14,155 nt of DNA from Clostridia bacterium. GTDB lineage: Bacteria; Bacillota; Clostridia; Oscillospirales; CAG-272. Where the stretch lies: the NCBI GenBank assembly GCA_017504335.1, contig JAFVRI010000256.1, positions 1-14,155 on the forward strand, written 5' to 3'. Below, piece by piece: positions 1 to 6,887 of this stretch (position 1 is its first letter; every line of letters begins with the position of its first letter). The notes beneath the pieces are model-generated. The model had not been told where the DNA came from, searched no databases, and saw nothing but the letters and a program-made list of their open reading frames with translations. The position numbers were made by a program, and so were the translations under genes.

Positions 1-30
1 GATAGCATCAAGCTAAAAGGAGGAGCGAAT

Positions 31-663
31 ATGCGGATCTGCCTGGTTTCTCTATCGGATATTCCGGATGATTTGCCATCTCTTTCTTTTGGAGAATCGG
101 AAAACAAACGGCTCGCCGCTATACGAAACCCTCACCGAAGAAAGGAAAGCCTTTGCGCTCTACTCGCACTTCGGGAGCTTTTGGGGAATCCGCTTCCTCG
201 TATTCAGCGAGACCCGAACGGCAAACCGTTTTTTGCCGACTCCTCTCTTCCCCCCTTCAGTCTTTGTCACGGAGGAGAATGGGCGGCGGCAATGTTGGGT
301 GATGAAGCATCGGGCGCGGTTGGAATCGACTTAGAGGTAATTCGCCCCTATCCATATGCCCACCGTATAGCAAAGCGGTTTTTTTCTTCTCGGGAATACG
401 CGGAATTTTTGGAAGCAGACGGGAGTGAGCAATCCTTTTTCCACCTTTGGACACAAAAGGAAGCCCTCTCTAAGCTCCATGGAAACGGGATTCTATCGGA
501 GGAACAAGCGGTTGCCGATTTTTGCGCAAGCTACCGTCTGAGCCTTCCGAACAAGACTCTTATGCTTTCGGTCTGCTCCGAGCATTGCGGCAAGGCACTC
601 TCGTGGCAATCCCCCTCTGAGTGCTTCACACAAATTCAAATCGAAGAAATTTTCAAAAAATGA
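31..663 (+). CDS. 4'-phosphopantetheinyl transferase, Sfp type
   Basis: The product (210 aa) should transfer the phosphopantetheine arm of coenzyme A onto a serine of a carrier protein (acyl or peptidyl carrier), in the cytoplasm. Visible family motifs are PNGKP at about residues 62-66, a conserved histidine at 80 in FSLCHGGEW, the Mg-binding GIDLE at 98-102, and WTQKEALSK at 140-148, where the W-x-x-K-E-A-x-x-K pattern is diagnostic of the superfamily. The length is close to Sfp (about 220 aa) and clearly longer than AcpS (about 120 aa). The ATG start follows AAAGGAGG at 17-24 with good spacing. The frame is open upstream to the window edge, so the start rests on the SD. No polyketide or peptide synthetase is visible nearby, so the carrier protein it serves is unknown. 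A small gene follows almost without gap. Confidence 0.9.
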   Translation: MRICLVSLSDIPDDLPSLSFGESENKRLAAIRNPHRRKESLCALLALRELLGNPLPRIQRDPNGKPFFADSSLPPFSLCHGGEWAAAMLGDEASGAVGIDLEVIRPYPYAHRIAKRFFSSREYAEFLEADGSEQSFFHLWTQKEALSKLHGNGILSEEQAVADFCASYRLSLPNKTLMLSVCSEHCGKALSWQSPSECFTQIQIEEIFKK

Positions 664-671
664 GGTGTATG

Positions 672-965
672 ATGAAACGATACGATTGGGAAATCAAAGA
701 AAACACGATCAATGAGGAAACCGAGGAGGAGATGGAGGTAATACACCGTGTCTCCCTCCGTTGCTCCATGCTGACCGGAAAAGCCATTGTTACCATTGAC
801 GGCACCGAATTTGACATCAGCGTCCGTCCCTTCTCCTTGCGCGGAACCAATCAGATGTTCCGTCTGGGCGAAATGCCCGCCCTTCTGGATTTTCCCAAAA
901 AGGGAGAGCCCGATATCGTGATCGATAACATCCGCGTCCGTTCGGGAAAACCGTATAACGCATAA
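672..965 (+). CDS. Small unknown protein, 97 aa, coupled to the transferase gene
   Basis: I do not recognise this family. The product is soluble and starts with a strongly acidic stretch (ENTINEETEEEMEV) followed by a region likely rich in beta strands (VSLRCSMLTGKAIVTIDGTEFDISV) and a basic C-terminus. It has no signal peptide, membrane segment or cysteine cluster. The start is ambiguous: ATG at 660 would overlap the previous stop (ATGA), and ATG codons also sit at 669 and 672. GAGGTG at 662-667 serves 672 best, so I use that. The stop-start proximity suggests translational coupling with the phosphopantetheinyl transferase, and a terminator follows at once, so the two probably form the end of one operon. 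It could be a partner of the transferase or an unrelated passenger. Confidence 0.72.
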   Translation: MKRYDWEIKENTINEETEEEMEVIHRVSLRCSMLTGKAIVTIDGTEFDISVRPFSLRGTNQMFRLGEMPALLDFPKKGEPDIVIDNIRVRSGKPYNA

Positions 966-970
966 AGAAA

Positions 971-1001
971 AAGTCTCGCTCTAACGAGCGGGACTTTTTT
1001 T
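971..1001. terminator. Bidirectional rho-independent terminator
   Basis: An 11-bp stem (971-981 with 986-996, one G-T pair) closes a 4-nt loop and is followed by seven T on the + strand. On the - strand the A-rich left flank gives a T-rich tail. It lies 5 nt after the stop of the small + gene and 10 nt after the stop of the convergent carD-like gene, so it serves both. Confidence 0.88.
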
Positions 1002-1011
1002 GATGTATGAT

Positions 1012-1527
1012 TCACTTTGAGCAAACCGTTTTTTCTCCCTTGAGCAGAGCCAAAAGCTCCTCAGCCGACGAAAGCTCGGCGGTTGCGGAAAACTCCTCAA
1101 GCAAGAGCTGTGCGGCGCGGTTGGCTGCGTTCAGATCGGTTCCGAGAATGCGTTTGCCTGCGGCAACCTGCGCCTCCATCCGCTCCGTAACAGTATTGAG
1201 CAGGACGATCAGCTTGCGGCGGTCTCCCTCTGAAAGGATTTCACGAAACACATTATTTCTCATCCGATTCTCTTCGACCCAATCCATACGCTCCGAGCGA
1301 AGCTCCTCGCAGAGCGCCGAAATTTCATTGGCGGAAAGAAGCGGACGCATCAGGGCGATCAGGCGCTCGTTATCCATCGGAACAAACAACGTGGATTTCG
1401 GATCGTTGACGGGAGCCAAAATGTAATACGTGGTACCTTCACCGCCACCAAAATTTTCTTTTCTGATATCGGAAATTTTGCAGACCCCTTCTGAACGGTA
1501 GCTTACATAGTCGCCGATCTTAAACAT
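1012..1527 (-). CDS. CarD-like transcriptional regulator
   Basis: The N-terminal part (residues 1 to about 60: MFKIGDYVSYRSEGVCKI, then a TTYYILAPV strand and a STLFVPMDN strand) matches the CarD/CdnL/TRCF RNA-polymerase-interacting domain, a small Tudor-like barrel that binds the polymerase beta subunit. The rest (about 75-171) is helical and charged, as in CarD C-terminal domains, which contact promoter DNA and stabilise open complexes. The length of 171 aa is normal. The ATG is preceded by AAGGA on the - strand with about 9 nt spacing. The gene lies downstream of the yhaO/yhaN pair on the same strand with a 138-nt gap carrying its own extended -10, so it can be transcribed alone or by read-through. 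The targets cannot be read from the sequence. Confidence 0.88.
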   Translation of the reverse strand: MFKIGDYVSYRSEGVCKISDIRKENFGGGEGTTYYILAPVNDPKSTLFVPMDNERLIALMRPLLSANEISALCEELRSERMDWVEENRMRNNVFREILSEGDRRKLIVLLNTVTERMEAQVAAGKRILGTDLNAANRAAQLLLEEFSATAELSSAEELLALLKGEKTVCSK

Positions 1528-1588
1528 GTTACACCATCCTTGCTCGAATCGTTGTCATAAGAGCGTTTTCGCTCATTCCTACACTAAT

Positions 1589-1597
1589 ATTATACCA
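1589..1597 (-). promoter_or_regulatory. Extended -10 promoter of the carD-like gene
   Basis: On the - strand this reads TGGTATAAT, a perfect -10 hexamer with a TGN extension. At 16-18 nt upstream no good -35 box is present (ATGAAT at 17 nt), so the promoter probably depends on the extended -10. The expected leader is about 55 nt. Confidence 0.65.
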
Positions 1598-1626
1598 TAA
1601 AACAACAAAAAATTCATGAGTCAATT

Positions 1627-1643
1627 CCCACAAAAATCGTGGG
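1627..1643 (-). terminator. Weak hairpin after the yhaN-like gene
   Basis: A 5-bp stem (CCCAC with GTGGG) with a 7-nt loop lies 23 nt after the yhaN-like stop. No T-run follows directly on the - strand (it reads AATTGACTC), so termination would be leaky. Read-through into the carD-like gene is therefore likely. Confidence 0.3.
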
Positions 1644-1665
1644 CTCCCTTTTGGTTAATTTGCAT

Positions 1666-3927
1666 TCATAGTCTTACGGTATGACAAAGAAATCCCCGAT
1701 CATGACAGCAGGCGGCTTCCCGACTCTGACAGGTAAAGAGCAAGCACTGAAACTGTCCCTGGCAAAGCCTTGACAGAAGCTCGAGCATTCTGCCCATGCG
1801 TCCGTCATCCAGCTGACAGAGACTTTCGTCCAAGATCAGCGGGGGGAGCTCTCCCTCATAGATTTGCAGCATCAGGGAAATACGGAGAGAAAGATATGCC
1901 GCATCAGCAGTTCCACCGCTCAACAGCTCGGAAGGCACACGAATGCCGTCCTGATGCTCCAGAGCGGGAACCAGATCCTTTCCCGCAAAGAAATCGGAAT
2001 ACCGTCCGCCGCTGAGATAGGTCATAATCTCTCCTGCCCTCTTTCCGAGGATCGGTGTGATATTGCCGCTCATGGCATCCCCCGCATCCCGCAGAGCCTC
2101 CAGTGCCATTTCCAGTGCCTCATAATATTCTTCCGCCCGATCATATTCGGCTTGCATGGTACGAAGACGGTCCGCAATGGGCATGGGATCCTCTACCGTT
2201 GCCGACAAGGAGATGCGCTCGGTTTCCACGCTCTCCTTTTTTTGGAGAAGCAGATCTCTTTGGGTCTGCGCCCATCTCAGCTCTTGCTCCGCGCGGGCTG
2301 AAGTCACGGTTGCTTCAGCGACAATTCCGACACCGTCCAGCTCGGCTCGCAATGCATGCTCATCGTATGCCGCAAGCATTCGTTCATCCTCCGCGATACT
2401 TGCTCTCAGGACCTCTCTTCGGGTTTGAGCGGCATGATACGCTGCAAGGAAGGAACGAATCCGTTCCGCACATGCTCTTGCCTGTTCCGATACCGATCCC
2501 CGATCCTTCCGTTCCCCATAGCGCGTCAATTCCCGCTCGGTTCGCTCGGTCAGCTCCCGAAGATAGGTCGATGCAACGCGCAATGCCTCCTCAGCTGCGC
2601 TCAGACGGGTACCGTATACACGCTTTTTATGAAGGGCATCCTGATAGGCAAGCAACGCTTCCTCAAAGCTCACCACATCGGTTCCGTATTCCTCTGCCAA
2701 GTCTACGGCACGGGAGGACACCGAAAAAGACCGTATCCAAAGGAATCCGCCCACAGAAGCCACCAACGCTCCCGCGATGATTCCAATCAAATATTCCCAA
2801 AGGAATCCGCACAAAATCACGCAGGTGATGCCACCGAGGAGAAGCAATCCGCCAAGCACACGAAGTGTCTTTTTGGATGATTGCATGCGATCCATCCGCA
2901 AAAGCAGGGCATCCGTGCCTCCCTCCCGCTCCAGTCTCGCGCCTATTTCCGCCTCTTCCTCATCAAAGTCCGATTGCCCGTTCAAATGCTCATAGGCATG
3001 TTCGGCAATGCGCGTTTTCTCCTCTGCCGATTCCAGCTGCTCCGCGAAGGCATACAGTCTTGCGGCATTCTGTTCCTCTAAAGGGAAACGGCTTAAGGGC
3101 TCGGCGGCTCTGAGTCGATTCAGCTCCTCATCCGAGCGAGTCAGACGCTCTTCCTTTTCATGCAATGCGTCAAACCGATGCAACAGATCAAGCTTGGCAG
3201 CCTGTCGCAATGCCCCATTTGCCTTTTTCAATCGTTCCTCGGCTTCGGCACATTGCAAAGAAAGTCGTGCGCTTTTTTCCTCCAGCTCGTTTTTTCGCAA
3301 GCCGTCCGCAACAGCTTTTTCCAAGCGTTGCTTTTCCATATGGATGGCGCCGCTCATATCGGGGAGCTTTCCTCCCTTACCCGAACGGTGACGATATCCC
3401 TTTCGAATGCTCTCCAGCCTTTCCTCGATTTTGGAAAGATCTGCCTGTTCATCCGCAGTGGTCAAAAGATTGCGGATCGAATCCGCTCCCTTCTTGCCTC
3501 CCGAGATCCGACACATCATCTGACCTACAAAGGCACTGCTTTCGAACACCTCCTTGGGAACCTTCAAAAAGAATTCTCCCGGCTCTTGACCGTCTCCGAC
3601 CTCCTCTCCATCGGACAAACGATACAGATTGAGTCTCTCGGTTCCGCCTCTGGATCCCTCGGTAAAGGAGCGTTCGATCCGATATTCCTCGCCCTTGTGA
3701 GAAACCGTCATGCTTCCTCTGGCACAATGCGTGCTTCGGTTTACCGAGCGGTCCCGTTCCTCATTTCCCTTTCGGGGCATGCCGTACAGCATGAATTTGA
3801 TGAAGAGCATGATCGTGCTTTTTCCGCTCTCATTCTCTCCCTCGATCAGATTCAAGCCCTCCTGCAAGCACAAATGCTTGTTTTCAAGCCCGCCAAATAC
3901 ATCTATGTTCAATTCTCTGATCTTCAT
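1666..3927 (-). CDS. yhaN: YhaN/SbcC-like ATPase with membrane hairpin
   Basis: The product is a 753-aa ATPase of the SMC/Rad50/SbcC superfamily, closest in layout to Bacillus YhaN. The Walker A motif is GENESGKST at 30-38. Charged coiled-coil regions span about 185-330 and 405-630. The ABC signature LSGG is at about 669-672 and the Walker B LILDE at about 697-701 is followed by a D-loop. Two hydrophobic segments at about 356-378 and 380-399 lie between the coiled coils and could form a membrane hairpin; such segments are also known in YhaN relatives. It is shorter than Bacillus YhaN (about 960 aa), mainly in the coils. The ATG overlaps the stop of the yhaO-like gene by 4 nt and has GGAG upstream. 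The pair probably acts in DNA end processing or repair, with this subunit supplying ATP-driven conformational change. The symbol is given by similarity and context. Confidence 0.85.
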   Translation of the reverse strand: MKIRELNIDVFGGLENKHLCLQEGLNLIEGENESGKSTIMLFIKFMLYGMPRKGNEERDRSVNRSTHCARGSMTVSHKGEEYRIERSFTEGSRGGTERLNLYRLSDGEEVGDGQEPGEFFLKVPKEVFESSAFVGQMMCRISGGKKGADSIRNLLTTADEQADLSKIEERLESIRKGYRHRSGKGGKLPDMSGAIHMEKQRLEKAVADGLRKNELEEKSARLSLQCAEAEERLKKANGALRQAAKLDLLHRFDALHEKEERLTRSDEELNRLRAAEPLSRFPLEEQNAARLYAFAEQLESAEEKTRIAEHAYEHLNGQSDFDEEEAEIGARLEREGGTDALLLRMDRMQSSKKTLRVLGGLLLLGGITCVILCGFLWEYLIGIIAGALVASVGGFLWIRSFSVSSRAVDLAEEYGTDVVSFEEALLAYQDALHKKRVYGTRLSAAEEALRVASTYLRELTERTERELTRYGERKDRGSVSEQARACAERIRSFLAAYHAAQTRREVLRASIAEDERMLAAYDEHALRAELDGVGIVAEATVTSARAEQELRWAQTQRDLLLQKKESVETERISLSATVEDPMPIADRLRTMQAEYDRAEEYYEALEMALEALRDAGDAMSGNITPILGKRAGEIMTYLSGGRYSDFFAGKDLVPALEHQDGIRVPSELLSGGTADAAYLSLRISLMLQIYEGELPPLILDESLCQLDDGRMGRMLELLSRLCQGQFQCLLFTCQSREAACCHDRGFLCHTVRL

Positions 3928-5057
3928 TCTCCCGACTCCTCTCCCGGAATCCTGCGATTCTCAATGGCAGCCAATCCGATCTGTAGCGCAAGAAGCGCCT
4001 CGCGGCGAATGCTTGGATCCTCATGGATCAGCTTGGGATACAGGCTGCGGTAAAAGGCGCCCTTAATTCCCACGTCCCGTTCAAGATACGCTCCGTCCGC
4101 ATACGGCACGGTACGATCCTGAAGGACAAGCTCGGCAAGCTCCTCGGAAATCGGGATCCCACGCTCCGAAAGCTCGGCTACCGTTTCGGGAAGCGCATGG
4201 CCTGTCAATGTTAAGCGAAGGTGCGTGCATCCCTTCTTGATGCTCTGTTGAACGAATTCGCCAATCCGTTTCATGGCAGCCGCCGTATCCTCACAGTCAC
4301 TGATATCCAGCTCTTCCCAAAGATACATCTCCTCCGAAACCGTAACCAGCTCCACCTTGGGCATTCCGTAAGGAGACAGGGTGACAATACGTACACTTCC
4401 CTCTCCTGTTTCGTCATAGCTTCTTCCCTGAGGGATACCCGAATAGCAAAGGACCGTTCCATCCTGCTCCACTACATCCCCCGCGCGGTGGATGTGACCG
4501 AGGGCGCAATAGTCCAATCTCAAGCGGACCGCATCCGAAGGGATCACGGGTGCATAGCGGGAAATTGCCATACCGAGATCTCCATGGGCGCAAAGAATTC
4601 GCAGAGACTCATCCTCCTCGGGAAGCTCCGCGCCTGCCAGAGGTGACTCAGGCAACACCGACGAGGTGAACGCATAGCCAAACAGCTTGACCCCCAGCTC
4701 CTCAAATTCAAAGCACTGAAGCTGAGTGGAAGAAAACACATAGACATTTTCGGGCATATCCTCTCTCCGATAAAATGAGCCCGCCACAAAAGGGTCATGG
4801 TTACCCGGAGCAAGCACCACGGGACATTCCGCCTCCCGAAACAGACGAAGGCAAAGTGACTCGGTTTCAGGGGTTACGTATTTTCCGTCAAAAAGATCCC
4901 CCGCAATCAGAATCATATCGCATTCTGTTTCCTTTGCCAAGGAAAAAATCCGCTTGAATACCCTTCGTTGCAGCTCCCGTTTTTCCTGTGCCTCCGAAGG
5001 ATGCTTCCCCGCAAAGGGGCTGTCCAAATGAAGGTCGGCAGTATGTAACAATTTCAT
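3924..5057 (-). CDS. yhaO: YhaO/SbcD-like metallophosphoesterase (DNA exonuclease)
   Basis: The product (377 aa) has every signature of the calcineurin-like phosphoesterases of the Mre11/SbcD group: D8-x-H10 in TADLHLDSP, GD at 53-54 in AGDLFDG, GNHD at 85-88, H158 in CAHGD and GHIH at 187-190. These residues bind two metal ions (Mn in the family). The DLHLDSPF opening is typical of YhaO. The C-terminal third is a helical capping or partner-binding region. I prefer the ATG at 5057 over the one at 5078, because AAAGGA lies at good distance on the - strand and homologues start at this MKLLHTADLH-type sequence. It overlaps the yhaN-like ATPase by 4 nt, so the two are translationally coupled and likely form one nuclease-ATPase complex. 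The promoter is visible just upstream. Confidence 0.9.
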   Translation of the reverse strand: MKLLHTADLHLDSPFAGKHPSEAQEKRELQRRVFKRIFSLAKETECDMILIAGDLFDGKYVTPETESLCLRLFREAECPVVLAPGNHDPFVAGSFYRREDMPENVYVFSSTQLQCFEFEELGVKLFGYAFTSSVLPESPLAGAELPEEDESLRILCAHGDLGMAISRYAPVIPSDAVRLRLDYCALGHIHRAGDVVEQDGTVLCYSGIPQGRSYDETGEGSVRIVTLSPYGMPKVELVTVSEEMYLWEELDISDCEDTAAAMKRIGEFVQQSIKKGCTHLRLTLTGHALPETVAELSERGIPISEELAELVLQDRTVPYADGAYLERDVGIKGAFYRSLYPKLIHEDPSIRREALLALQIGLAAIENRRIPGEESGE

Positions 5058-5095
5058 AAGGCATTTCCTTTCTGCCATTTCTTTTTACTGCTTTC

Positions 5096-5124
5096 ATTAT
5101 ATCACAGATTGCAAATCATTTCAA
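5096..5124 (-). promoter_or_regulatory. Sigma-A promoter of the yhaO-yhaN operon
   Basis: On the - strand TTGAAA (5119-5124), a 17-nt spacer and TATAAT (5096-5101) match the housekeeping consensus, with a TGA extension of the -10. The start site should fall near 5089, giving a leader of about 30 nt. Confidence 0.85.
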
Positions 5125-5147
5125 GCAACCCGCAAGGATTTTTCGCA

Positions 5148-5153
5148 TATACT
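5148..5153 (+). promoter_or_regulatory. Possible -10 box for the amidase gene
   Basis: TATACT lies 34 nt before the TTG start of the amidase-like gene, on the strand opposite to the yhaO promoter. No acceptable -35 box is found 16-18 nt upstream, so this is a weak call. Confidence 0.3.
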
Positions 5154-5187
5154 GTCATTGATTTTTCAACAAGAGGAGGAACCTGTC

Positions 5188-5769
5188 TTGCTCATCGAAC
5201 TTCCCTATGACCGAGCCCGTGCCGTCGCTTACGCAAAAAAATGGGCGCTGTCCCGAAACCCCTTATTTTACGACTTTGCGGGGGTTGGCGGAGACTGCAC
5301 CAATTTCGTATCTCAATGTATTTACGCGGGATGCGGCATTATGAATTACACTCCCACCTACGGATGGTTTTACATCACCTCTACCGACCGCGCTCCCGCT
5401 TGGTCGGGTGTGGAGGAGCTTTACCGATTTCTCACCGAGGTACCCGAATTCCGCTCGGCAAACGGAGGTTCAGGGCCCTATGCGCAGGACGCGAGAACCG
5501 CTCGAAGCATTGAGCTGGGAGACGTGGTCCAGCTGCAAAATGAGGAGAGCAAATTCTATCACACTCTGATAATCACAGGCTTTACCGAAAACGATATTCT
5601 GGTCAGCGCGCATACCAACGATGCCCTTGACCGTCCTCTTTCTTCCTACAATTATGCCGCGCTCCGAATCCTGCATATCCTCGGAGCGCGGCTGAATTGG
5701 GACCCGATCACCAAGACTGAATCGGTCTTTGAGGGAACTGCACTTCCCTTTGCGGAACATCCCTTATAA
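5188..5769 (+). CDS. Amidase_6-family putative amidase, TTG start
   Basis: The product (193 aa) matches the putative amidase domain family Amidase_6, a papain-like (NlpC/P60- or CHAP-like) fold. Visible features are YDRARAVAYAKKWA at 7-20, the catalytic-cysteine motif GGDCTNFVSQ at 34-43 (C37), W60 in YGWFY, a likely catalytic histidine at 125 in KFYHTLII, and the family AHTNDALDRPL stretch. The TTG at 5188 is chosen because AAGAGGAGGA (5171-5180) ends 7 nt before it; an upstream TTG at 5158 lies before the SD and has none of its own. Nothing resembles a signal peptide or membrane anchor, although many family members are secreted and act on cell wall or peptides. A cytoplasmic substrate is therefore possible. 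It is divergent from yhaO and converges on the threonine aldolase gene. Confidence 0.8.
   Translation: MLIELPYDRARAVAYAKKWALSRNPLFYDFAGVGGDCTNFVSQCIYAGCGIMNYTPTYGWFYITSTDRAPAWSGVEELYRFLTEVPEFRSANGGSGPYAQDARTARSIELGDVVQLQNEESKFYHTLIITGFTENDILVSAHTNDALDRPLSSYNYAALRILHILGARLNWDPITKTESVFEGTALPFAEHPL
5656..5692. repeat. Perfect 12-bp inverted repeat inside the amidase gene
   Basis: The arms at 5656-5667 (GCCGCGCTCCGA) and 5681-5692 pair perfectly over a 13-nt spacer. The hairpin lies 75 nt before the amidase stop and about 70 nt beyond the stop of the convergent aldolase gene. No T-run follows on either strand, so it is not a standard terminator, but it could stabilise or stop the 3' end of the aldolase transcript. 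Confidence 0.7.
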
Positions 5770-6816
5770 GAGGGAGATCAATGTCTCCACATCTGTTTCT
5801 TCGGTTGCCCAAGAGGTCGCAAAGCGAACCACGATCCGCTCATCCGCCAATCGCTCCCAAAAGCTGAAGCTGACAAACTGCTCAAGGCGTTCCCTCTGAT
5901 CTTCATCCAGTACGATGAAGATCTGGTTGGTCATCGTCTCTTTGAAGAAGGTGTAGCCCTTTTCTCGGAATCCTTCTCGCAAACGCTCTGCCATGCGGAT
6001 GGCATGCTCACTGATGGTCCAATACAGTCCATCCTCAAAAAGCGTATCAAACTGCACACCGAGCAGCCATCCCTTGGCAAGCAATGCCCCGTTCTGCTTA
6101 ATGATGGTCATCATCTGCTTGGGGGCATTTCCCTTTGGAAAGACCACAGCCTCTCCGAAAAGAGCTCCCACCTTGGTACCGCCGATATAGAATACATCGC
6201 AAAGGCGGGCAAGATCAGCAAGTGTCAGATCCGTCCCGGGACTGACCAGTCCGTATCCAAGCCTTGCTCCGTCCAGATAGAGAGGAATCTTATATTCTCT
6301 GCAAACCTCTGAGATCGCAGTCAGCTCGGCTTTCGTATAAAGAGTTCCATACTCGGTGGGGTGAGAAAGATACACCATGCCGGGAAACACCATATGGTCC
6401 CGATTTTCATCGCGGAAGAAATCCGAAAGATATTGCGCAAGCACCGCCGCCTCCAGCTTTCCGTCGGAATGCGGCAGGGGCAGAACCTTATGCCCCGTTG
6501 CTTCAATGGCACCCGCCTCATGGGTTCCGATATGACCGCTCTCCGCGGCGATCACGCCCTGATACCGTGCCAGCACGGAGTCGATCACGGTTTTATTGGT
6601 TTGCGTTCCGCCCACCAAAAACCAAACGTCCGCTTCGGGAGCATGGCAAGCAACGCGAATCTTCTCCTTGGCACGTGCGCAGTATGCGTCCATACCGTAT
6701 CCCGTCAAATGCTCTCGGTTGGTTTGCGTCAATGCTTCCAGAATTTTCTCATGGGCTCCTTCGCTGTAATCACATTCAAATGCCAAACGCGTCATTTCCT
6801 TGTTCTCCATATTCAT
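5764..6816 (-). CDS. Low-specificity L-threonine aldolase-like PLP enzyme
   Basis: The product (350 aa) belongs to the beta-eliminating lyase/threonine aldolase family of fold-type I pyridoxal phosphate enzymes, which cleave threonine (or allo-threonine) to glycine and acetaldehyde in the cytoplasm. Visible features are the N-terminal CDYSEGAHEKIL, the cofactor-phosphate region VGGTQTNKTVI, ESGHIGTHEAGAIEATGHKV, the aspartate that contacts the ring nitrogen in YLDGARLGY, and the PLP-binding lysine in GGTKVGALFG. The length is normal. I place the start at ATG 6816 because AGGAG lies about 6 nt upstream; a TTG at 6831 has no SD. The stop overlaps the amidase stop by 6 nt. No promoter fits between the upstream hairpin and the SD, so expression probably depends on read-through from gdhA or a promoter further up. 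Another amino-acid lyase activity cannot be excluded. Confidence 0.85.
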   Translation of the reverse strand: MNMENKEMTRLAFECDYSEGAHEKILEALTQTNREHLTGYGMDAYCARAKEKIRVACHAPEADVWFLVGGTQTNKTVIDSVLARYQGVIAAESGHIGTHEAGAIEATGHKVLPLPHSDGKLEAAVLAQYLSDFFRDENRDHMVFPGMVYLSHPTEYGTLYTKAELTAISEVCREYKIPLYLDGARLGYGLVSPGTDLTLADLARLCDVFYIGGTKVGALFGEAVVFPKGNAPKQMMTIIKQNGALLAKGWLLGVQFDTLFEDGLYWTISEHAIRMAERLREGFREKGYTFFKETMTNQIFIVLDEDQRERLEQFVSFSFWERLADERIVVRFATSWATEETDVETLISLL

Positions 6817-6831
6817 GATTACTCCTAACAA

Positions 6832-6863
6832 AAGGGGACAGAATCCAAACGATCTGTCCCCTT
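6832..6863 (-). terminator. Terminator or attenuator between gdhA and the aldolase gene
   Basis: A perfect 11-bp stem (6832-6842 with 6853-6863, AAGGGGACAGA) closes a 10-nt loop. On the - strand it is followed by TTGTTAGG, so the stem end plus tail gives TTTTGTT. It lies 25 nt after the gdhA stop and directly before the SD of the aldolase gene. Confidence 0.8.
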
Positions 6864-6887
6864 ATTTCTATCTTTGATTGGCTATGA

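Noticed and set aside
1..16. End of an upstream gene (TAA at 14-16)
   Set aside because: Only four codons precede the stop, too few to support a gene.
3160..4053. 297-codon open frame on the + strand
   Set aside because: It is antisense to the yhaN/yhaO-like genes and crosses their junction. It shows no motif or SD.
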